Assembly (NCBI RefSeq): GCF_031458235.1
Contig: NZ_JAVDYB010000001.1
Span: 6,328,501 to 6,392,500 of the forward strand
Length of the DNA stretch: 64,000 bases
Direction: 5' to 3'
Origin: Catenuloplanes atrovinosus
GTDB lineage: Bacteria; Actinomycetota; Actinomycetes; Mycobacteriales; Micromonosporaceae
Part shown: positions 42,505 to 49,495 of the stretch, one piece after another
Layout of the letters: the number at the start of each line of letters is the position of its first letter
Numbering within the stretch: the first letter of the stretch is position 1
The notes under the pieces: generated by a model
What the model was told of the DNA's origin: nothing
The model's input: the letters and a program-made list of their open reading frames with translations, nothing else
Databases searched by the model: none
Translations under genes and position numbers: made by a program

Positions 42505-43697
42505 CCACCGCGCTCCACGGACCCGTGTTCCGCGCCGACCCGCACGCGGTCTACCGCGCCATGCGCGAGGAGGCGCCGGTGCACCGCGTCGAGCTGGCCG
42601 GTGGGGTGGAGGCCTGGCTGGTCACCCGGTACGACGACGCGAAGGCCGCGCTCACCGATCCGCGCCTGGTCAAGGGCGTGCTGCACCCGCCGCGGCGGAT
42701 GGACCTCCCGGACGACGTGCACTCCTCGATCACCCACCACATGCTCTCCGCCGACCCGCCGGACCACACGCGGCTGCGGCGGCTGGTCTCGGCCACCTTC
42801 ACGCCGCGGCGGATCGAGGCACTGCGGCCGCGGATCACCGCGCTGACCGCGGAGCTGCTGGACGCCATGGACGGCCTCGGCGCCGCGGACCTGATCGAGA
42901 CGTTCGCGTTTCCGCTGCCGATCGCGGTGATCAGCGAGCTGCTCGGCGTGCCGATGGAGGACCGGGAGGCGTTCCGCTCGTGGTCCAACCTGGTCACCTC
43001 GCCCGGCGACCGCCGGGCCGAGGCGCCCCGGGCCGTGATCGCGCTGCACGGGTACGTCCAGGAGCTGATCACGCAGAAGCGGAAGGCGCCCGGTGACGAC
43101 CTGCTGTCCGCCATGATCGCGGTGCGCGAGGGCGGCGACCGGCTGACCGAGGAGGAGCTGTCCTCCACCGTCTTCCTGCTGCTCATCGCGGGCCACGAGA
43201 CCACGGTCAACCTGATCGCCAACGGCGTGTACCGGCTGCTCTCCGAGCGCGACCGGTGGGAGGAACTGCGCGCCCGCCGCGAGCTGCTGCCGTCCGCGAT
43301 CGAGGAGTTCCTGCGCTTCGACAGCCCGGTGCAGACCAGCACCGTACGGATCAGCGCGCAGCCGCTGACCATCGGCGGCGTGGACATCCCGGCCGGCCGG
43401 GTGGTGATGGTCAGCCTGCTCTCGGCGAACATGGACGGCGCCCGCTACCCCGACCCGGAGCAGCTGCGGCTGTCCCGCACCGGCACGCCGCACCTGGCGT
43501 TCGGCCACGGCATCCACTACTGCCTGGGCGCGCCGCTGGCCCGGCTGGAGGCGCAGATCGCGTTCACCGGCCTGTTGGACCGCTTCCCGAACCTGCGGAT
43601 GACGGTGTCGCCCGCGGAGCTCACCTGGCGGCCCGGCACGCTCATCCACGGGCTGGAGGCGCTGCCGGTGACCGGCCTCACCTCGCGTCACACCTGA
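42501..43697 (+). CDS. Cytochrome P450 monooxygenase
   Basis: A 398-residue soluble bacterial P450 (CYP105/107-type in appearance). Motifs: I-helix LLLIAGHETT (about residues 226-235), ExxR in AIEEFLRF, DGARYPDPEQLRLSRTG, and the haem loop FGHGIHYCLGAPLAR with the cysteine ligand. N-terminal MLSADPPDHTRLRRLV SATF is the usual C-helix region. No ferredoxin or reductase is adjacent, so redox partners are elsewhere. Not part of a recognisable biosynthetic cluster here. Substrate unknown. Confidence 0.95.
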   Translation: MTTALHGPVFRADPHAVYRAMREEAPVHRVELAGGVEAWLVTRYDDAKAALTDPRLVKGVLHPPRRMDLPDDVHSSITHHMLSADPPDHTRLRRLVSATFTPRRIEALRPRITALTAELLDAMDGLGAADLIETFAFPLPIAVISELLGVPMEDREAFRSWSNLVTSPGDRRAEAPRAVIALHGYVQELITQKRKAPGDDLLSAMIAVREGGDRLTEEELSSTVFLLLIAGHETTVNLIANGVYRLLSERDRWEELRARRELLPSAIEEFLRFDSPVQTSTVRISAQPLTIGGVDIPAGRVVMVSLLSANMDGARYPDPEQLRLSRTGTPHLAFGHGIHYCLGAPLARLEAQIAFTGLLDRFPNLRMTVSPAELTWRPGTLIHGLEALPVTGLTSRHT

Positions 43698-43705
43698 AGC
43701 CCGTC

Positions 43706-43729
43706 CGGGCGGGCGGCCGCGCCCGCCCG
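43706..43729 (+). terminator. GC-rich hairpin after the P450 gene
   Basis: CGGGCGGGCG (43706-43715) pairs with CGCCCGCCCG (43720-43729), loop GCCG, 8 bp after the stop codon. No T-run; probably an actinomycete-type terminator. Confidence 0.65.
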
Positions 43730-43839
43730 CGGGCAGCTCACGAGCGGGGGCGGCGGGCCGACCTTCGCCGAGTGGCTGGCCGCGCCCGGCAAATGACCTA
43801 GGGTGGATACGCCGGGTCCGTAACACGACGGCGACAAGC

Positions 43840-43858
43840 GGTATATCTGGACGATACC
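43840..43858. promoter_or_regulatory. Possible operator upstream of the xanthine dehydrogenase genes
   Basis: GGTATATCTGGACGATACC has GGTAT/ATACC arms in a relatively AT-rich stretch, 58 bp upstream of the FAD subunit start. Could be a regulator site or promoter element; no regulator gene is adjacent. Confidence 0.35.
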
Positions 43859-43916
43859 TGCCCACGACAGCCTGAAACGCTCATCAACGACGTGGGCGGA
43901 CGGGAGCACAGCGGGC

Positions 43917-44717
43917 GTGGATCTCAATACGATCTCCGAGGTCGTGGCGGTGCGCGAGGCGCCGGACACGGCCGGGTGGCGACCCGGCGACGCCTGGCTG
44001 GGCGGCGGCACCTGGCTCTTCTCCGAGCCGCAGCCGCGACTGCGCCGGCTGATCGACCTGCCGAGCCTGGGCTGGCCCGCGCTGACCGTCACGGACCAGG
44101 GCCTGGAGATCGCGGCGACCTGCACGCTCGCCCAGTTGCACGCGTTCGCGGCGTCGGACGACTGGCTCGCGGCCCGGCTGTTCCCGCTCGCCTGCCGCGC
44201 GCTGCTCGGCAGCTTCAAGATCTGGAACGCGGCCACGGTCGGCGGCAACATCTGCCTCGCGTTGCCGGCCGGGCCGATGATCTCGCTGACCGCCGCGCTG
44301 GACGGCGTCTGCACGATCTGGGGGCCGTCCGGGTCGCGCGCGCTGCCCGTGCGCGAGATGGTCACCGGCCCGCAGCGGAACGCGCTGGCCCCGGGCGAGC
44401 TGCTGCGCTCGGTGCACCTGCCGGTCGCGGCGCTGCGCTCGCCGGCCGCGTTCCGGCAGACGTCGCTGAGCCCGGTTGGCCGGTCCGCGGCGCTGCTGAT
44501 CGGGCGGCGCACCGCCGGGCTGGAGCTGACCGTGACCGCGTCCGTGATCCGGCCGCTGCGGCTGTCCTTCCCGGCGCCACCCACCGCGGCCGAGCTGCGC
44601 GACGCCATCGCCGCGGTCCCGGCCGACACCTACCACGACGACGTGCACGGCACCCCCGCCTGGCGCCGCCACATGACGTTCGAGCTCGCCGAGGAGATCC
44701 GGGCGGAGCTGGCATGA
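43917..44717 (+). CDS. Xanthine dehydrogenase-type FAD-binding subunit
   Basis: A 266-residue FAD subunit of the molybdenum hydroxylase family. FAD motifs are AWLGGGTWLFSEPQPRLRRL and TVGGNICLALPAGPM, with the CO-dehydrogenase flavoprotein C-terminal part after residue 170. It passes electrons from the Fe-S/Mo subunit to NAD or another acceptor. The GTG at 43917 has GGGAG 10 bp upstream. The stop overlaps an ATG at 44714 that begins the repeat region before the large subunit. The substrate is probably a purine given the guanine deaminase gene downstream. Confidence 0.9.
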   Translation: MDLNTISEVVAVREAPDTAGWRPGDAWLGGGTWLFSEPQPRLRRLIDLPSLGWPALTVTDQGLEIAATCTLAQLHAFAASDDWLAARLFPLACRALLGSFKIWNAATVGGNICLALPAGPMISLTAALDGVCTIWGPSGSRALPVREMVTGPQRNALAPGELLRSVHLPVAALRSPAAFRQTSLSPVGRSAALLIGRRTAGLELTVTASVIRPLRLSFPAPPTAAELRDAIAAVPADTYHDDVHGTPAWRRHMTFELAEEIRAELA

Positions 44718-44980
44718 GCGAGCTTGCGAGCGAATCATCGGCTCAGCGCCGACCACCCGCCGACCGCACCAACCCACCCCAACCCGGCACCAGTGAGCTT
44801 GCGAGCGAATCATCGGCTCAGCGCCGACCACCCACCCACCGCACCAACCCACCCCAACCCGGCACCAGCGAGCTTGCGAGCGAATCATCGGCTCAGCGCC
44901 GACCACCCACCCACCGCACCAACCCACCCCAACCCGGCACCAGCGAGCTTGCGAGCGAATCATCGGCTCAGCGGCGTCCC
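44717..44980. repeat. 75-bp tandem repeat (3.5 units) between the two dehydrogenase genes
   Basis: Units start at 44717, 44792, 44867 and 44942 (the last partial). Each begins with AGCGAGCTTGCGAGCGAATC (AGTGAG in unit 2) and includes CAACCCACCCCAACCCGG. All units are multiples of three and keep the frame open from ATG 44714 to the large subunit (25-residue unit beginning SELASESSAQRRPP). The other strand also stays open. Units 2 and 3 are nearly identical, so the expansion is recent. Confidence 0.9.
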
Positions 44981-45013
44981 GGGCCGGAACCGCAGCGTGG
45001 AGGGCCGGCCAGC

Positions 45014-47809
45014 ATGAGGATCGACGGGAGGGATGCGGCCGGGGTGCCGCGGCCGGGGCAGTGTCTGCGCACGTTCCTGCGGGAGCAGGGGGCGTTCGGT
45101 GTGCGCAAGGGCTGCGACGCCGGTGACTGCGGCGCCTGCACCGTGTGGCTGGACGGGACGCCGGTGCACAGCTGCGTGACGCCCGCGTTCCGCGCGGAGG
45201 GCCGCGAGGTCACCACCGTCCAGGGCCTGGCCACCGGCGACGAGTTGCACCCGGTGCAGCGCGGGTTCCTGGAGGCGCAGGGCTTCCAGTGCGGGTTCTG
45301 CACCAGCGGCATGATCATGACGGCGGCCGCGCTGGACGAGGCGCAGCGCGCCGACCTGCCGCACGCGCTCAAGGGCAACCTGTGCCGGTGCACCGGCTAC
45401 CGCGCGATCGAGGACGCGATCAACGGCGTGCGGCACGTGGAGGAGCCGGAGCCGGGCGAGGCCGCGGGCCGCAACCTGCCGGCCCCGGCGTCGCGCGCGA
45501 TCGTCACCGGCACCGCGCTGTTCACGCTGGATCTGCCGCCGGACGGGCTGCTGCACATGAAGCTGCTGCGCTCGCCGCACGCGCACGCCCGGATCGTGGC
45601 GATCGACACCAGCGCGGCGCTGGCCGTACCGGGCGTGCGCGCGGTCCTGACCCACGAGGACGCGCCGAAGCGGCTGTTCTCCAGTGCGCGGCACGAGCAC
45701 ATGACGGACGACCCGGACGACACCCGCGTGCTGGACGACGTGGTCCGGCACGTCGGGCAGCGGGTCGCGGCCGTGGTCGCGGAGACCGTGGCCGCGGCCG
45801 AGGAGGGCGTGCGCGCGCTGGTCGTGGAGTACGAGGTGCTGCCCGCGGTGTTCGACCCGGAGCTGGCGATGCGGCCGGGCGCGCCGGTGATCCACGCCAA
45901 GCCGGCCGAGGAGTCCCGGATCGCGTTCCCGGAGCGCAACACGGTCGCGGAGATCCACGGCAATCTGGGCGACGTGGCGGCCGGTTTCGACGAGGCCGAC
46001 GTGATCTACGAGCAGATCTTCCACACCCAGCGCGTGCAGCACGCCGCGATGGAGACGCACGGCTGTGTGGCCTGGGTGGACGAGCGCGGCGCGCTGACCG
46101 TGCGGACCAGCTCGCAGGTGCCGTTCCTGACCCGGCAGGCGCTGTGCGCGGTGTTCAACCTGCCGCCGGAGCACGTGCGGGTGCTGACCGTGCGGGTCGG
46201 CGGCGGCTTCGGCGGCAAGCAGGAGATGCTGGTCGAGGACGTGGCCGCGCTGGCCGCGCTGCGCCTGGGCCGGCCGGTGCAGCTGGAGCTGACCCGCGAG
46301 GAGCAGTTCACCGGCACCACCAGCCGGCACCCCATGGCCATCTGGGTACGGGCCGGCGCGCGCGAGGACGGCACGCTGACCGCGCTGCAGCTGCGCGTGG
46401 TCTCGGACACCGGCGCGTACGCGAACCACGCGGTGGGCGTGCTGCACCACGGCTGCGGTGAGTCGATCGCGGTCTACCGCTGCCCGAACAAGAAGGTCGA
46501 CGCGTACGCGGTCTACACGAACACGGTGCCGGCCGGCGCGTTCCGCGGGTACGGGCTGAGCCAGACCATCTTCGCGGTCGAGTCCGCGATGGACGAGCTG
46601 GCCCGCATGCTGCACCTGGACCCGGTCGCGTTCCGGGAGCGCAACGTGGTGCGGCCGGGCGACCCGATGGTCTCGGTCAGCAACGAACTGGACGACGTGG
46701 AGTACGGCAGCTACGGCCTCGACCAGTGCCTGACGCTGGTCCGGGACGCGCTGGCGGACGCGCCGGAGGAGGCGCCGGGCCCGGGCTGGCTGACCGGCGA
46801 CGGCGTGGCGCTGTCGCTGATAAACACGATCCCGCCGCGCGGCCATCACGCGGAGGCGGACGTGCGGCTGCTGCCGGACGGTACGTACCAGCTGATGGTC
46901 GGCACCACGGAGTTCGGCAACGGCACCTCCACCGTGCACCTGCAGCTGGCCGCGACCGCGCTGGGCACCACGCCGGACCGGGTCGCGATCGCGCAGTCGG
47001 ACACCGCGCTGGTCGCGCACGACACCGGCGCGTACGGCTCGACCGGCGTGGTGGTGGCCGCCCGCGCGACGTTGCTGGCCGCGCGGGCGCTGCGCGAGCG
47101 TCTCCAGGCGGCGGCCGGGCTGCTGACCACGTTGCCGCCGGAGGAGTGCGAGCTGACCGCGGACGGCGTGGTCTGCGGCTCCGGCACCATGCTCGGCCTG
47201 CCGGAGCTGCACCGGCGCGCGACCGAGGGCGGCTTGCCGACCGGGGCGCACGCGGTGACGGACGGCACGCCGCGCTCGGTGGCGTTCAACGTGCACGGCT
47301 TCCGGGTCGCGGTGCGCCCGCGTACCGGCGAGATCAAGATCTTGAAGAGCGTGCAGGCCGCGGACGCCGGCGTGGCGATGAACCCGATGCAGTTGCGCGG
47401 GCAGATCGAGGGTGGCGTGGCACAGGCGCTGGGCGCGGCGGTCTACGAGGAGATGCGGATCGGGCCGGACGGCCGCGTGGTCAACCCGGCGCTGCGCGGC
47501 TATCACGTGCCGCAGTTCGCCGACGTGCCGCGCACCGAGGTGCTGCTGGCCGAGACGGAGGACGCGCTGGGCCCGCTGGGCGCGAAGTCGATGAGCGAGA
47601 GCCCGTTCAACCCGGTGGCGCCCGCGCTGGCGAACGCGGTCCGGGACGCGACCGGCGTACGGCTGACGTCGCTGCCGCTGGCCCGCGACCGGGTGTGGGA
47701 GGCGCTGGCGCTGGCCGGCGTGACCGCGGACGACCCGGCCGGCGGCCCCGCGCACGCGGTCTCGCTCGCGGCCGGGCTGCCCGAGGAGACGGCGGTGGAG
47801 CGGCGATGA
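45014..47809 (+). CDS. Xanthine dehydrogenase-type fused [2Fe-2S]/molybdopterin subunit
   Basis: A 931-residue molybdenum hydroxylase large subunit. N-terminal [2Fe-2S] domains: CDAGDCGACTVWLDGTPVHSC and CGFCTSGMIMTAA with NLCRCTGYRAI. The Moco domains follow from about residue 160 (TGTALFTLDLPPDG), with VGGGFGGKQEMLVEDV, GAFRGYGLSQTIFAVESA, QIEGGVAQALGAAV and the catalytic glutamate in GAKSMSESPFNPV. The fused Fe-S/Mo form with a separate FAD subunit resembles aldehyde oxidoreductases and some actinobacterial xanthine dehydrogenases. ATG 45014 has GGAGGG 8 bp upstream; ATG 44714 would prepend 100 residues of repeat translation. Overlaps the deaminase gene by ATGA. Confidence 0.92.
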   Translation: MRIDGRDAAGVPRPGQCLRTFLREQGAFGVRKGCDAGDCGACTVWLDGTPVHSCVTPAFRAEGREVTTVQGLATGDELHPVQRGFLEAQGFQCGFCTSGMIMTAAALDEAQRADLPHALKGNLCRCTGYRAIEDAINGVRHVEEPEPGEAAGRNLPAPASRAIVTGTALFTLDLPPDGLLHMKLLRSPHAHARIVAIDTSAALAVPGVRAVLTHEDAPKRLFSSARHEHMTDDPDDTRVLDDVVRHVGQRVAAVVAETVAAAEEGVRALVVEYEVLPAVFDPELAMRPGAPVIHAKPAEESRIAFPERNTVAEIHGNLGDVAAGFDEADVIYEQIFHTQRVQHAAMETHGCVAWVDERGALTVRTSSQVPFLTRQALCAVFNLPPEHVRVLTVRVGGGFGGKQEMLVEDVAALAALRLGRPVQLELTREEQFTGTTSRHPMAIWVRAGAREDGTLTALQLRVVSDTGAYANHAVGVLHHGCGESIAVYRCPNKKVDAYAVYTNTVPAGAFRGYGLSQTIFAVESAMDELARMLHLDPVAFRERNVVRPGDPMVSVSNELDDVEYGSYGLDQCLTLVRDALADAPEEAPGPGWLTGDGVALSLINTIPPRGHHAEADVRLLPDGTYQLMVGTTEFGNGTSTVHLQLAATALGTTPDRVAIAQSDTALVAHDTGAYGSTGVVVAARATLLAARALRERLQAAAGLLTTLPPEECELTADGVVCGSGTMLGLPELHRRATEGGLPTGAHAVTDGTPRSVAFNVHGFRVAVRPRTGEIKILKSVQAADAGVAMNPMQLRGQIEGGVAQALGAAVYEEMRIGPDGRVVNPALRGYHVPQFADVPRTEVLLAETEDALGPLGAKSMSESPFNPVAPALANAVRDATGVRLTSLPLARDRVWEALALAGVTADDPAGGPAHAVSLAAGLPEETAVERR

Positions 47810-48273
47810 CGGACCGGGCGTTGCTGGACCTCGCGGTGGCGGCCGCGGTGGAGAACGTGGCCGCGGGCGGCGGCCCGTTCGGCGCGCTGGTGGTGCGCGA
47901 CGGCGAGGTGGTGGCGACCGGCGTCAACCGGGTCACCGCCACGCTGGACCCGACCGCGCATGCGGAGGTGGTGGCGATCCGGGCCGCCTGCCGCGCGCTC
48001 GGCACGTTCAAGCTGGACGGCTGCGTGCTGGTCAGTTCGTGCGAGCCGTGCCCGCTGTGCCTGGCCGCCGCGCTGTGGGCCCGGGTGGACCGGGTGGTCT
48101 ACGCGGCGGACCGGCACGACGCGGCGGAGGCGGGCTTCGACGACCGCGCGTTCTACGACCTGTTCGCCAAGCCGCGCGAGGAGTGGGAGGTGCCGGTGGT
48201 CCAGGCGGAGGCGGGCGATCGGGTGGCGCCGTTCACGGCCTGGGCGAGCCGGCCGGACCGGGTGGAGTACTGA
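47806..48273 (+). CDS. Nucleoside/guanine deaminase (CDA superfamily)
   Basis: A 155-residue zinc deaminase, most like bacterial guanine deaminase (GuaD). Zinc motifs are PTAHAEVVAIRAACR (HAE) and SSCEPCPLCLAAALWARVDR (PCxxC). The substrate-lid segment RHDAAEAGFDDRAFYDLF is typical of guanine deaminases. Guanine to xanthine followed by xanthine oxidation by the two preceding gene products makes a coherent purine-degradation operon. Start overlaps the dehydrogenase stop. Its last 121 bp overlap the convergent methyltransferase gene. Confidence 0.88.
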   Translation: MTDRALLDLAVAAAVENVAAGGGPFGALVVRDGEVVATGVNRVTATLDPTAHAEVVAIRAACRALGTFKLDGCVLVSSCEPCPLCLAAALWARVDRVVYAADRHDAAEAGFDDRAFYDLFAKPREEWEVPVVQAEAGDRVAPFTAWASRPDRVEY

Positions 48274-49019
48274 GCGCCGGCCGGGTCGCGGCGCAGCACC
48301 ACCACGTATTCGGTGCGGGCCGCGTCGAGCCGGCCGAGGCTGAGCGCGCGGACCAGGCCGCGGACCAGCGACCAGCGCCGGCCGGTGATCCCCAGCCGGC
48401 GGCGGAACCGCGCCTGCTTCTCGTCCTCGAAGTAGCCCTCGAAGACCGGCGCCAGGCCGTGCCGGGCGACCAGCGCGGCGATCGCGGCCGGTGCGATGGA
48501 GCGGCGCAGCGTGGTCGGGTACGGGCCGTAGCCGGGCTTGCCCGCGTTGGGGAAGCCGAGCACGTGGCGGCGGAACCAGACGTGGAACGCGTGCGGCGTC
48601 AGCTTCGTGAACAGCGACTTCGGGCTCCACAGGTGTGGCACCGCGAGCACGACCAGGCCGCCCGGGGCGATCATGCGGGCGAACCGGCCGATCAGCACCT
48701 CGGGCCGCTCGACGTGCTCCAGCACGTACCAGCAGGTGATCAGGTCGAAGGAGTCCGGCGGCGCCGCGTAGTCGTGCAGGTCGCCGACGACGCGCTCGTG
48801 CAGCCGGGGGTTGAGGCCCATCGCGGTGCCGTCGGTGTCCACGCCGACCAGGTAGGCGTCGTCCGGCACGTCGAGGCGGATGCGCTTGCCGGCCCCGGCC
48901 TCCAGCGCGCGCAGCGGCGCCCCGGCGGGCGGGCGGAGCAGGGCGGTCACCGTGCTCCGCAGCGCGCCCGTCACCTCGTCGGGAGTACCCAGGACGACCT
49001 TGTCCGATTGTTCCGACAT
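48153..49019 (-). CDS. Class I SAM-dependent methyltransferase
   Basis: A 288-residue methyltransferase. Motif I is degenerate (LRALEAGAGKRIRLDVPDDA, YLVGVDTDGTAMGLNP); the middle DSFDLITCWYVLEHVERPEV and MIAPGGLVVLAVPHLWSPKS are typical of UbiE/Methyltransf_11-type enzymes. Later YGPYPTTLRRSIAPAAIAAL is seen in glycan or lipid methyltransferases of actinobacteria. Substrate unknown. ATG 49019 is the first sensible start; the longer frame overlaps the small gene upstream. The conserved part ends near EYVVVLRRDPAG; the final 37 residues are antisense to the deaminase gene and probably an extension. Confidence 0.85.
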   Translation of the reverse strand: MSEQSDKVVLGTPDEVTGALRSTVTALLRPPAGAPLRALEAGAGKRIRLDVPDDAYLVGVDTDGTAMGLNPRLHERVVGDLHDYAAPPDSFDLITCWYVLEHVERPEVLIGRFARMIAPGGLVVLAVPHLWSPKSLFTKLTPHAFHVWFRRHVLGFPNAGKPGYGPYPTTLRRSIAPAAIAALVARHGLAPVFEGYFEDEKQARFRRRLGITGRRWSLVRGLVRALSLGRLDAARTEYVVVLRRDPAGAQYSTRSGRLAQAVNGATRSPASAWTTGTSHSSRGLANRS

Positions 49020-49072
49020 GGGGGCATTATTCACATGTGGCGGGCGGGGCGGGGCGAGGCACGCCCGAGGGG

Positions 49073-49324
49073 TCAGTCGAGCGGGCGCTTGAAGTGGTAG
49101 CGGTGCACCTCGGTGGTGCCCTGGAGGTTGTTCACGTCCTCGGACGCGGAGATCATCTCCCAGCCGGCGGCACCGGCCTGGTTGAGCTGTGAGATGACGG
49201 CGGTGCCGTACATGGTCACGTCCTGCACGGTGCCGTCCGGCGCGTACCAGGCGAACGTGATGACCCACTGACCTCCGTCCGGGACGCGGCGGCGGATGAG
49301 CAAGGCGTACTCCCACTTGACCAT
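49073..49324 (-). CDS. Small conserved protein (DUF4177-like)
   Basis: An 83-residue protein: MVKWEYALLIRRRVPDGGQW, then an antiparallel-sheet pattern and LNQAGAAGWEMISASEDVNN, ending HRYHFKRPLD. The GWE(M/L)(I/V)S motif near the C-terminus recalls DUF4177-type small proteins of unknown function. It starts head to head with the giant kinase gene, 171 bp apart, and lies 53 bp upstream of the methyltransferase on the same strand, so the two are possibly cotranscribed. Confidence 0.78.
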   Translation of the reverse strand: MVKWEYALLIRRRVPDGGQWVITFAWYAPDGTVQDVTMYGTAVISQLNQAGAAGWEMISASEDVNNLQGTTEVHRYHFKRPLD

Positions 49325-49495
49325 GTGGACATTATGCGGACCGAATCACCCGTTCGGTGGTCCGGCGGCACGAACCGGGCGGCGGGTACGCGAGGGCCGC
49401 CGGCGGAAATGCTGAAGACCCCCGTTCGGGTGCCGAATGGGAGCATGACGGGTGCTGTCGCGCCCCGGTCCACGTCCGCTGGAGGCACGGCCGCG

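Noticed and set aside
42501-43697. Secondary-metabolite gene cluster around the P450
   Set aside because: No synthase, tailoring or transport genes are adjacent; flanking genes are cellulase and purine oxidation.
43884-44963. Antisense frame across the 75-bp repeats with three Trp/Cys-rich units
   Set aside because: Translation of the repeat on the other strand continuing antisense to the FAD-subunit gene; no start signal or homology recognised.
44714-45013. N-terminal 100-residue extension of the dehydrogenase large subunit
   Set aside because: Kept as a finding but not as the start: ATG 45014 has GGAGGG at the right distance and fits the normal beginning of the [2Fe-2S] domain.
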